Below, piece by piece: positions 36,371-43,703 of a stretch of DNA of 64,000 nt. The DNA lies in the NCBI GenBank assembly GCA_019359235.1, contig JAHHHT010000013.1:169049-233048 (forward strand). Direction: 5' to 3'. This DNA is from Oscillatoria princeps RMCB-10 (GTDB taxonomy: Bacteria > Cyanobacteriota > Cyanobacteriia > Cyanobacteriales > Oscillatoriaceae). The notes under the pieces were generated by a model. That model searched no databases, was not told where the DNA came from, and saw only the letters and a list, made by a program, of their open reading frames with translations. How positions within the stretch are numbered: position 1 is the stretch's first letter; every line of letters begins with the position of its first letter. The translations under genes were made by a program, and so were the position numbers.

Positions 36371-37771
36371 ATGACACCGGCACTGTTGAACAACCGCTAT
36401 CGCATTATTAAGGCGCTGGGCGCAGGGGGGTTTGGGGAAACTTTTCTGGCGGAAGACACCCAGATGCCTTCCAGTCGCCGCTGCGTGATAAAGCAACTGA
36501 AGCCGGTGGCGAACAATCCCCAAATATACGAGCTGGTGCGCGAGCGTTTCGGGCGAGAGGCGGCGATTTTGGAAGAGTTGGGGGAGGGGAACAGTCAAAT
36601 TCCCCGGCTGTACGCTTACTTTTCAGAAGGGGACCGGTTCTATTTGGTGCAAGAGTGGGTGGACGGAGAAACTCTCAGCCAGAAGTTGGAAACGTCTGGG
36701 GTGATGAGTGAGAGTTCAGTCAGGGCGCTTTTGGTGAGTATGCTGCCGGTGCTGGAGTTTGTCCACAGCAAGCGGATTGTGCACCGGGATATTAAGCCGG
36801 ACAATATTATTGTGCGCCGGCGGGATGGGGTGCCGGTGCTGATTGACTTTGGCGCGGTGAAGGAAACAATGGGAACGGTGGTGAATTCTCAGGGGAATGC
36901 CACGAGTTCGATAGTGATAGGAACGCCCGGATTTATGCCGAGCGAACAGGCGGCGGGGCGACCTTTATATTCTAGCGATTTGTACAGTTTGGGGCTGACG
37001 GCGATTTATTTGCTAACGGGGAAAGTGCCGCAAGAATTGGCAGATCCGGTTGCGGGTGAATTTGTTTGGCACCGGCACGCTTTGAGTGTGAGTCGGGAAT
37101 TTGCAGCGGTGCTGGATAAGGCGATTCAGTTTGGTCCGCGAGAGCGCTACACTACGGCGCGGGAAATGTTAGACGCTTTGCAGCAACCATTGCAGCAACC
37201 AGGGGTGCCGGTGTCTCGTTCATTGGAGGTGCCGGCACCTGCGCCTTCGGGTGGGGGAGATTGGCAGAAAACTATCTTGACCGGCAGTTTGATTGTCGGT
37301 GGTTTGATGGGGGCGTCGATAATTATAGGGCTTGCTCTCAATAAATCTGCCCCACCGCCGTCAGAGGTGCCGGTGGCACAACAAACTGCAGCACCTTCAG
37401 TGACACCTAAAGCTGAGCCGCAACTTTCAGACACTCTTGATCGAAAGCCGTCAGTGGTGGGGGAATCGTCTGTTACTAACCGGGGTGCACAACAGCAAAC
37501 TGAGGACTATTCCTGGCTTTCCGACAGAGCGGTAACAGACACTGATTTAATAGGCAAAAGGGCGTTTGATCTGGATATCATGCGAAATTCGATTTTCGCA
37601 CGTCACGGTCGCCGTTTCAACGATGGGGCACTGCAAAGCTACTTTAACAGCCAGCCGTGGTATCGGCCCATTTATTCAGCGGAGGATTTTCCAGACAGTT
37701 TACTGTCCCCTTTAGAGGTGGATAATGCTGCTTATATCTTGGAGTATCAAAATCGCAATGGGTTGCGATGA
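36371..37771 (+). CDS. Membrane-anchored Ser/Thr kinase with YARHG domain
   Basis: A 466-residue protein. The kinase domain (about 9-270) is very close to those at 34135 and 59665: NNRYRIIKALGAGGFGETF, CVIKQL, HRDIKPDN, IDFGAVKE. A transmembrane helix (GSLIVGGLMGASIIIGLAL) follows, then a short Ser/Pro linker. The C-terminal domain, DIMRNSIFARHGRRFNDGALQSYFNSQPWYRPIY...LEVDNAAYILEYQ, is a YARHG domain, an extracellular module thought to bind cell-wall components. The domain would face the periplasm. ATG 36371 gives MTPALLNNRY. The next region holds a broken fragment of another kinase C-terminal domain. Confidence 0.9.
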   Translation: MTPALLNNRYRIIKALGAGGFGETFLAEDTQMPSSRRCVIKQLKPVANNPQIYELVRERFGREAAILEELGEGNSQIPRLYAYFSEGDRFYLVQEWVDGETLSQKLETSGVMSESSVRALLVSMLPVLEFVHSKRIVHRDIKPDNIIVRRRDGVPVLIDFGAVKETMGTVVNSQGNATSSIVIGTPGFMPSEQAAGRPLYSSDLYSLGLTAIYLLTGKVPQELADPVAGEFVWHRHALSVSREFAAVLDKAIQFGPRERYTTAREMLDALQQPLQQPGVPVSRSLEVPAPAPSGGGDWQKTILTGSLIVGGLMGASIIIGLALNKSAPPPSEVPVAQQTAAPSVTPKAEPQLSDTLDRKPSVVGESSVTNRGAQQQTEDYSWLSDRAVTDTDLIGKRAFDLDIMRNSIFARHGRRFNDGALQSYFNSQPWYRPIYSAEDFPDSLLSPLEVDNAAYILEYQNRNGLR

Positions 37772-37892
37772 GTGAAAAGTATCAGCTTGGCTAAGATATT
37801 GAGGGATTACAGCCAGCAAAAGCCGGATGCCTACTGCGCTTTGGCTAGTAAAGACAGCAGCGCATCAGCTGACAGGTTAGTAGCAGGTGTTG

Positions 37893-38163
37893 CCGGTTCG
37901 CCCCCGTCGCAAGCTTCGTCTAAACCGTTGCCGGAACAAGCTGTGCGAGATTACTATTCAACGATTAATAGCGGCAACTATACTGAGAAACCCGGAAGAG
38001 GGCGGGCACGGGGGCCCGCCCCTACGAAACCGGGTTTCTGGCATGTACTCCATCCAACTGAAAACCGCTATAATATTTAGAGAATAGCTACTCTTCCTAT
38101 GCCGGCTGGTGGGAAACGGTTGAGCGAGTGGATATCCGGCAAGTGACGCTTGTAGAGTCGGGC
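37893..38163 (+). pseudogene. Broken NTF2-like kinase accessory domain split by a repeat element
   Basis: Residues SSKPLPEQAVRDYYSTINSGNY (37914-37980) match SRPSPDQAVRDYYTTIINTGQY of the kinase at 34135. The frame then runs into an AGAAACCCGG...CCGGGTTTCT element (about 37982-38088). Beyond it, 38089-38163 encodes YSSYAGWWETVERVDIRQVTLVES, matching FNSYLDWWKQVKRVELQDVNLVQS of the same kinase. The order and spacing show one domain interrupted by the element, with about 20 residues lost at the junction. The kinase part that should precede it is missing. Confidence 0.7.
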
Positions 38164-38166
38164 GAG

Positions 38167-38206
38167 GGAGCATCCCATTTTTGTGCGTACAAAAATGGGA
38201 TGCTCC
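38167..38206. repeat. Perfect 18-bp palindrome GGAGCATCCCATTTTTGT
   Basis: Stem of 18 bp with a 4-base loop, 10 bases beyond the hemJ stop codon, so it may act as a terminator. A diverged split copy flanks another repeat block at 58086-58240. Confidence 0.85.
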
Positions 38207-38215
38207 GATTTGCCT

Positions 38216-38773
38216 CTAGTCACGCACTTCAATTAAGGCTTGCTTGCGGCGATGTCTGGCATAGAGTTGAAAGAAAACAGCCAAAGCGGCAGTCATCCCG
38301 ACAAGCGCCCAGAGAGCGGCGCTGACTGGCAAAGTGTTCTTGAACACCGCCAGCAAAACAATGGCTAGCAAAAGCACTGTAGGCACTTCGTTCAGCCCCC
38401 TCATTTGCTGGCTGCTCCAGGTAAACTTATCGGCGGCTAACTGTTTCAGAACCCAGCCGCAGTAAAAGTGATAGGCAATTAAAACAGCCACCAGAGCCAG
38501 CTTAAATTGCAACCAAGCGTCTTGCAGGAGTTGCGGTGATGTTACGAGCAGAGCGATTGCCATGACGACGCTTACAACCATGCCTGGGGTTGTGATCAGG
38601 TTGTAAAGGCGTTTTTCCATCAGCTTGTACTGCTCCTTGAGAATCTGGCGAGCCGGTTCTGGCTTCTCCTCGGCTTCGACATGATACACGAAAAGGCGCA
38701 CCAAGTAAAACAAGCCGGCAAACCAAACCACAATCCCGATGATGTGAAATGCTTTAAACCAGAGATAAGCCAT
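38216..38773 (-). CDS. hemJ: Protoporphyrinogen IX oxidase HemJ
   Basis: A 185-residue integral membrane protein matching HemJ (UPF0093), the enzyme that oxidises protoporphyrinogen IX to protoporphyrin IX in most cyanobacteria. Hallmarks are AYLWFKAFHIIGIVVWFAGLFYLVRLFVYH with its conserved histidine, LMEKRLYNLITTPGM and the LKLALVAVLIAYHFYCG region (here FKLALVAVLIAYHFYCG), LNEVPTVLLLAIVLL. Four membrane helices are expected. AAGGAGA seven bases before ATG 38773 supports the start. It shares direction with the downstream-positioned hemN at 39162, another haem gene, though the roughly 390-bp repeat-filled gap makes co-transcription uncertain. Confidence 0.9.
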   Translation of the reverse strand: MAYLWFKAFHIIGIVVWFAGLFYLVRLFVYHVEAEEKPEPARQILKEQYKLMEKRLYNLITTPGMVVSVVMAIALLVTSPQLLQDAWLQFKLALVAVLIAYHFYCGWVLKQLAADKFTWSSQQMRGLNEVPTVLLLAIVLLAVFKNTLPVSAALWALVGMTAALAVFFQLYARHRRKQALIEVRD

Positions 38774-39161
38774 GAATTGTCTCCTTTTTAACTGGCCGAG
38801 TTGGCAGTCTCGGCTTTAGCCTGGACTGCCAACTTAAAGTTTACTGCAGGATCGCCAACTTAAATGATGCTGCTGGCGAATTAACGGGGGGGGATTCCCC
38901 CCGCCCCCGTGGCAGAACGCTTATAGCAGATTGCAACTGAGTGAGGTACAGATATTAGATCCCCCCCTAGCCCCCCTTAAAAAGGGGGGGGACATTCTCT
39001 TGCGCCCCCCTTTCGTAGGGGCGGTGCCCCCGTGCCCGCCCCGTTTGGGGGGATCTCCAGACTGTACTCCACGCAGATGCTTGCCCGCTATAATTGCCAG
39101 GAGAGATGGAGGCGGAGCCTCCTTTTCCTCGTTCCCAGGCTCCGCCTGGGAACGAGGAAAC
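38774..39161. repeat. Nested dispersed repeats (GATCCCCCC...GGGGGGATC and CCCAGGCTCCGCCTGGG)
   Basis: About 390 bp without a gene. From 38958 to 39058 lies GATCCCCCCCTAGCCCCCCTTAAAAAGG...GGGGGGATCTCC with an inserted GTAGGGGCGGTGCCCCCGTGCCC segment. At 39125-39160 lies the GTTCCCAGGCTCCGCCTGGGAAC palindrome. The first family also occurs at 45597-45684 and 54653-54732. Confidence 0.8.
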
Positions 39162-40547
39162 TTAAATTGACCGCGAAAGTGTCTTTGCACCCCGGTTGTG
39201 AGCGTGAGCGTCAAAGATAACCGCAATATTTCTGACGAGCAATCTGCCGAGGGGCGTCACCTCAAGGCGCTGGGGCGAGGCTTTCACCAAGCCATCTTGT
39301 TCGAGGGGTTGAAGAGACTCCAGTTCGGCGGCGAAATAAGCGTCGAAGTTAATGCCGTACTTGGATTCAATGTCGGATTTCTCTAGCAGGAAGTTCGACA
39401 TGATTTGCATGATGACATCTCGCCTGAGAATGTCCGCCCGACTCAGCTGGATGCCGTGGCTGACTGGTAAATCCCCCTCCTCAATGGCTCGGTAATAGTC
39501 TTTTAAGCGCTTGTGGTTTTGAACGTAAGTATCTTCCATCATGCCGATGGATGTCAAGCCAAAACCAAACAGTTCGGCTTCGGGTTGGGTGGTGTAACCT
39601 TGGAAATTGCGTTTCAGGCTGCGGTTGCGCTGGGCAATGGTGAGCTCATCCTGGGGTTTGGCAAAGTGATCCATGCCAATAAAGATATATCCCCGATCCG
39701 TCAGTTCTTGGATGGCCATTTGCCAGATTTCTAGTTTCTCCTGCGCCTGCGGTAAGGCAAACTGCGGGATGTTTTTTTGGACAGGTTTGAGGGAGGGGAC
39801 ATAAGCGAAGTTAAAGATGGCTATCCGGTTCGGGTCTAGCTGAACCGTCTTTTTCACCGTTTCCCGAAAGGTTTCTACGGTTTGATAGGGAAGCCCGTAA
39901 ATCAGGTCTACGTTGACGCTTTCAAAACCGGCTTCTTTAATCCAGCCCATGACTTCAAAGAGCATTGCTTCCGGCCCGACGCGGTTGACGGCTTCTTGGA
40001 CTTTCGGGTTGAAGTCCTGAATGCCAAAGCTGATGCGGTTGAAGCCCAGGGACTTTAAGAAGAAAATGTAGTTCCTGTCGGCGTATCGGGGGTTTATCTC
40101 GATGGAAATTTCTGGCCGGTCGTCGAAGGTGAAGTGGCGATTGATGGTTGACCAGAGGGATTCCACTTCTGGCATGGACAAGTAATTCGGCGTGCCCCCT
40201 CCCCAGTGCAGTTGCGCGACTTTTCGGCTGGGGTCAATCAGGGCTGAGGTGGCTGCTATTTCTCGGGCTAAATATTGCAGGTAATTGCCCGCCAGTTTGG
40301 TGCTGTTCGATACCAGGACGTTGCAGCCGCAAAAATAGCAGGCGCTGTGGCAAAAGGGCAGGTGAAAGTATAGGGAGAGGGGCGACCGGCGCTGGTTGGA
40401 CGCCTCTATCGCCAGCCGATAGTCGAGTTGGGAAAAATTTTCTTTTAATTCGGTTGCCGGTGGGTAGCTGGTGTATCTCGGCACCGGCATGTCGTACTTT
40501 TTAATCAAATCAAAGTCAAACGTCACATCTTGAGCGCAAAAGACCAT
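39162..40547 (-). CDS. hemN: Oxygen-independent coproporphyrinogen III oxidase
   Basis: A 461-residue radical SAM enzyme that decarboxylates coproporphyrinogen III to protoporphyrinogen IX without oxygen. The 4Fe-4S ligands are Cys66, Cys70 and Cys73 (CHSACYFCGC; the extra Cys75 is typical of true HemN). WGGGTPNYL binds SAM, and the N-terminal YDMPVPRYTSYP and C-terminal HemN region (FGFGLTSIGMMEDTYVQN) are present. The canonical AGGAGG stands nine bases before ATG 40547. Product feeds HemJ, encoded next on the same strand. Confidence 0.92.
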   Translation of the reverse strand: MVFCAQDVTFDFDLIKKYDMPVPRYTSYPPATELKENFSQLDYRLAIEASNQRRSPLSLYFHLPFCHSACYFCGCNVLVSNSTKLAGNYLQYLAREIAATSALIDPSRKVAQLHWGGGTPNYLSMPEVESLWSTINRHFTFDDRPEISIEINPRYADRNYIFFLKSLGFNRISFGIQDFNPKVQEAVNRVGPEAMLFEVMGWIKEAGFESVNVDLIYGLPYQTVETFRETVKKTVQLDPNRIAIFNFAYVPSLKPVQKNIPQFALPQAQEKLEIWQMAIQELTDRGYIFIGMDHFAKPQDELTIAQRNRSLKRNFQGYTTQPEAELFGFGLTSIGMMEDTYVQNHKRLKDYYRAIEEGDLPVSHGIQLSRADILRRDVIMQIMSNFLLEKSDIESKYGINFDAYFAAELESLQPLEQDGLVKASPQRLEVTPLGRLLVRNIAVIFDAHAHNRGAKTLSRSI

Positions 40548-40761
40548 CTAATCTGCCTCCTAGTCCAGATCCGGGGTGCCGGCGGGTACCGGCTAGCGCC
40601 CCTGGATGGGGCTGGTAGCCGTGACTTCTTATGGAACACTATATCGTTTCGCAGTGATGAATTTTGTAATAATTCTTAACAAAGACCCCGCGCCGGCACC
40701 GGCATGTCCCTCGGGGCGGGGAGGGGGCGATCGCAGAAAAGCCTTACTGCTTTAAGATCCC

Positions 40762-40900
40762 GGCGATTGGGCTAAAGCCCAACTACAAACCGGGCCATCG
40801 GGCGGCTCTTTAAGAGCCCGGCGATTGGGCTAAAGCCCAACTACAAACCGGGCCATCGGGCGGCTCTTTAAGAGCCCGCCGATTGGGCTAAAGCCCAACT
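40762..40900. repeat. 58-bp tandem repeat x2.5 with GGGCTAAAGCCC core
   Basis: GATTGGGCTAAAGCCCAACTACAAAC starts at 40765, 40823 and 40881, spaced 58 bp; each of the first two is followed by CGGGCCATCGGGCGGCTCTTTAAGAGCC. The core is the reverse complement of the 26-bp repeat at 22191. The rest of the 40548-40979 gap shows no gene. Confidence 0.9.
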
Positions 40901-40979
40901 ACAAACCTCTGTAGGGGCGGGCCACCCACGGAGACCGCCCCAGAACCCCGTGCCCGCCCCAGAACCCTCTCTAATCGTG

Positions 40980-41708
40980 CTAATCGTGAAGCGTGCCATC
41001 AGGCATGATTGCCCCTTCCAGGTTGGCATTTTTCAGCACAGTTCGGGTTAAGTCCGCTCCCCGGAGATTCGCTTTGCGCAAATTCACCCCAGTCAAGTCA
41101 GCATAGCTGAGATCCGCACCCTGCAAGCTGGCTTCGCTGAAGTCTGTCGGAGAAAATTTGTCTTTTTCCCAGACAGCTAAAATGCTTCGGCAAAGCTTGG
41201 CTCCCTCCAAGTTAGCCCCGTGCAGGAGCGCCCCGCTTAAGTTCGCGTAGCTGAGATCGGCACCGCTCAAAATTGCGTATCTCAGGTCGGTTGGCTGTGC
41301 GGAATTGGGACGGAGGTCTGCTTCAAATAGCAGAGCGTTTGAGAGATCCGCGCCGCTCAAGTTACACCCAGACAAACACGCCTTAGTGAGTTTGGCTTCC
41401 TGCAAGCGGGCGTCAGTCAACTTGGCTCCAGTCAGCTCGGTTTCTCGCAACTCCGCTTGACGCAAGTTGGCTGCGCTCAAATCTGTTCCCCACAGAATCG
41501 CCTCACTCAGATTCGCTTGGCTGAGATTCGCCTGAGAGAGATTGGCTTGACCTAGCCGCGCTTCCCGCAGGTCAGCGTGGCTGAGGTTAGCGCCGGTAAG
41601 ATTGAGATGAACTAAGTTCGCTTCCCGGAACTCCGCCCCAGACAAGTCCGCGTGAGAAAAATTCCTTTCGCCTGCTGCATAGTGTCTGAAAAATTCGCTG
41701 GCATCCAT
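40980..41708 (-). CDS. Pentapeptide-repeat protein in an ArsR operon
   Basis: A 242-residue protein of consecutive A(N/D)L(S/R)xx pentapeptides after the leader MDASEFFRHYAAGERNFSHADLSG, which it shares with the family at 0-2.6 kb; it also ends in the MPDGTLHD tail. The helix is interrupted once by KLCRSILAVWEKDKFSPTDF (about residue 175), which may form a loop. It starts four bases after the stop of the ArsR-type regulator, so the two are co-transcribed. Its function may respond to the signal sensed by that regulator, which is inference. Soluble. Confidence 0.85.
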   Translation of the reverse strand: MDASEFFRHYAAGERNFSHADLSGAEFREANLVHLNLTGANLSHADLREARLGQANLSQANLSQANLSEAILWGTDLSAANLRQAELRETELTGAKLTDARLQEAKLTKACLSGCNLSGADLSNALLFEADLRPNSAQPTDLRYAILSGADLSYANLSGALLHGANLEGAKLCRSILAVWEKDKFSPTDFSEASLQGADLSYADLTGVNLRKANLRGADLTRTVLKNANLEGAIMPDGTLHD

Positions 41709-41712
41709 GTCA

Positions 41713-42123
41713 TTAAAAAGAGTCCTGCAAAAGTTTTAGTTGCTGCAGCTGCTGATTTTGTTGCTGCATTTGGATGAAAATAGAGTCGCAGACGATATCG
41801 CACAGTTCAAACAGGAAAGGATTGGCGATTTCGTAATACACGCTCGTGCCTTGCTGAGTCCGAGTCACGATGCCGGCTGTCGCCAAGACCTTTAAATGCT
41901 TGGAGACATTGGCTTGCCCCAAACCGGTCTCTTCGATGATTTGCGTGACGTTTTTCGCCCCACACTTGAGAGAGCAGACGATTTGCAACCGGCTGGCTTC
42001 TGATAAAACCTTGAAAAAGTCAGCCATTAGGGATAGAGCGGCGGGGGGCAATTTGGACAGTCCGCACTCTTGTTGGGGAGTTTGCGTCACGACAGTCGGT
42101 TTCTTCAAGGAAGTTCTTGGCAT
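41713..42123 (-). CDS. ArsR/SmtB-family transcriptional regulator
   Basis: A 136-residue winged-helix repressor. ALSLMADFFKVLSEASRLQIVCSL, NVTQIIEETGLGQANVSKHLKVLATAGIV (recognition helix) and TRTQQGTSVYYEIAN (wing) are the ArsR core at about residues 28-102. The N-terminal extension carries one cysteine (QQECGLS), and further cysteines lie in CSLKCGAKN and in ELCDIVCDS. These could bind metal or sense redox, but none forms the exact CVC motif of ArsR. The C-terminus is a Gln-rich helix (QMQQQNQQLQQLKLL). Likely represses its own operon with the downstream pentapeptide gene. Confidence 0.85.
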   Translation of the reverse strand: MPRTSLKKPTVVTQTPQQECGLSKLPPAALSLMADFFKVLSEASRLQIVCSLKCGAKNVTQIIEETGLGQANVSKHLKVLATAGIVTRTQQGTSVYYEIANPFLFELCDIVCDSIFIQMQQQNQQLQQLKLLQDSF

Positions 42124-42420
42124 AGCGAGTCAGGGGAAGTTTCAATTCAGGACAAGACTAGCCTACCATATTACCACATAGAAGTACAACCGGCACGAAA
42201 CAACCGGCAATTCTACTGGTTTGGCGGTGCCGGTGGGGGGAGCGCTCCGCCGGCGTCAGGTGGGAGGAAGGAGAGGGATGGCGCTGTCGCCCACTCGGTG
42301 CGGCGGATCGAACTCCGTCGCCTCCAGAGGTGCGCATCGTTTGCAGCAAGGACACAAGGGCGAAGCGCACCCCACCCGCAGGATAGGGTAGCCTTCCCGC
42401 AGGGTAGACTTCGCCGGCAC

Positions 42421-42888
42421 TTACCCGAACATCTCAGAAGTGACAGGTTTTTCTTCCAGTGGCTGCTGCGAGGAAACAGCTTCTTGACCAGGCTGCAGTG
42501 GGAAGAAAACAGCCGGTGAGACGTGGAAAAACTCAGCCAGCTTTTGGATGTGACTGGTTGTGAGCTGGCGCTTTCCACTCAGCACAGCAGACACAATGGA
42601 CTCTGTTTTGAAAATGGGAACGAGGTCTTTCTGTCGCAGATTAAATTCTGCCATTAAGGCTTTTAGCAGCTCGGCACCGTAAATGTCTGGAATAGGCTCC
42701 AAAGCTCGCTCATACTCATAAACTAGAGTTCCTAGCAGGTTCAGGTAGTCGCGTTCATCGGGAGTCAGAGCGCCTTTATCCAAGAGGGAATTGATCGCCT
42801 CTTGGGTCGCCATTAATTGCTCCTCAGAAGTGATGGGGCGCGGGGGAAAGGCTTTGAGTAATTCGATGTAGTCACTTGAGTGAGTCAT
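42421..42888 (-). CDS. higA: HigA-type antitoxin
   Basis: A 155-residue antitoxin with HTH. SSDYIELLKAFPPRPITSEEQLMATQEAINSLL is the N-terminal dimerisation/toxin-binding part. FNLRQKDLVPIFKTESIVSAVLSGKRQLTTSHIQKLAEFFHVSPAVFF is the XRE-like HTH (about residues 85-135). ATG 42888 gives the family start MTHSSDY; an upstream ATG 42906 is possible. It lies 108 bases after the HigB toxin gene, in toxin-first order typical of higBA. Binds HigB and represses the operon. Confidence 0.85.
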   Translation of the reverse strand: MTHSSDYIELLKAFPPRPITSEEQLMATQEAINSLLDKGALTPDERDYLNLLGTLVYEYERALEPIPDIYGAELLKALMAEFNLRQKDLVPIFKTESIVSAVLSGKRQLTTSHIQKLAEFFHVSPAVFFPLQPGQEAVSSQQPLEEKPVTSEMFG

Positions 42889-42996
42889 AAGTTGAGGGCC
42901 GCACATTCTCTATTAAAGGTTTGGGATTGGGTTATGTCTTTTTTATCACTTCCCAACCCCTGTCTGTCAAGCTATATTAATAAATACACACAGTAT

Positions 42997-43305
42997 TTAC
43001 TCGTACCAGGGGTCTTGTTTCCATTTCTCATCGTCATATTCCTCATGGGTGAGGACAGCTCGAATGAAAACTTTCTTAGGCTTACATTCATAATCTATGA
43101 AAGTGATAAGGCGGTAGTTATTCCCCCTGATGTTAAAAACAGTGAAATGGCCGGCCAAATCCGCTGAGGAAAAGGTTTGTTTGACCTCAGCAAAGTTTGA
43201 CCACTGCGCTTTACTTGTGATTTTGTACCAAGTTCGCAGGCTCTTTTCAGAGTCAGGATACTTAGCCCAGAACTTCCTAAGCGCAGATTCAGAGATGATG
43301 TGCAT
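42997..43305 (-). CDS. higB: HigB-type mRNA interferase toxin
   Basis: A 102-residue RelE/HigB-superfamily toxin. MHIISESALRKFWAKYPDSEKSLRTWYKITSKAQWSNFAEVKQTF, FNIRGNNYRLITFIDYECKKVFIRAVLTHEEYDDEKWK matches the HigB family (HigB_toxin) throughout; such proteins cleave ribosome-bound mRNA. The C-terminus THEEYDDEKWKQDPWYE is typical. GAGGAT precedes ATG 43305. Forms a complete TA pair with HigA, so the locus appears functional. Confidence 0.88.
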   Translation of the reverse strand: MHIISESALRKFWAKYPDSEKSLRTWYKITSKAQWSNFAEVKQTFSSADLAGHFTVFNIRGNNYRLITFIDYECKPKKVFIRAVLTHEEYDDEKWKQDPWYE

Positions 43306-43703
43306 GGCGATCCTCTAGAAAGAACAAATTTACGCATAACCTACCCCCAGGCTTTTCACCGAAATGAATTGATCTACGTTGAGCTGACGGTTTTGATGGC
43401 TCTGTTAAGCCTTTCAATCACCTCCTCTGGATCTTAGCAAATTGCGAAGGGGCTGTCAACTGCCAACCAGAACTCAGATTGTGGAGCGGGTGCTCCGGCA
43501 AAGGTTAAGGCTATCACCGGCAACCCAAATATTACGAAATGTTAATTTTTCAGGCCAACCAGTTGATTCTTTACGCAACATGAGATAAACTTTTAACCAT
43601 CCCCCTCAGCACCGTCGGCTGGGGCACTTTTATTTCCGGGGGAAAAAAGCCCGCACCTGCTGGCTGAACTGCTTTGTTGTATTTGTGTATTTGAGGGACG
43701 TGC
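43306..43703. other. Intergenic region between higB and the WGR gene
   Basis: About 400 bp without a supportable gene. It is the divergent promoter region of higBA and the WGR gene. A GAGGGACG ribosome site precedes ATG 43704. I see no strong hairpins. Confidence 0.4.

Noticed and set aside
43378..43436. Short minus-strand fragment reading DPEEVIERLNRAIKTVSST
   Set aside because: Only 19 residues between stops; too short to assign to a gene or pseudogene.
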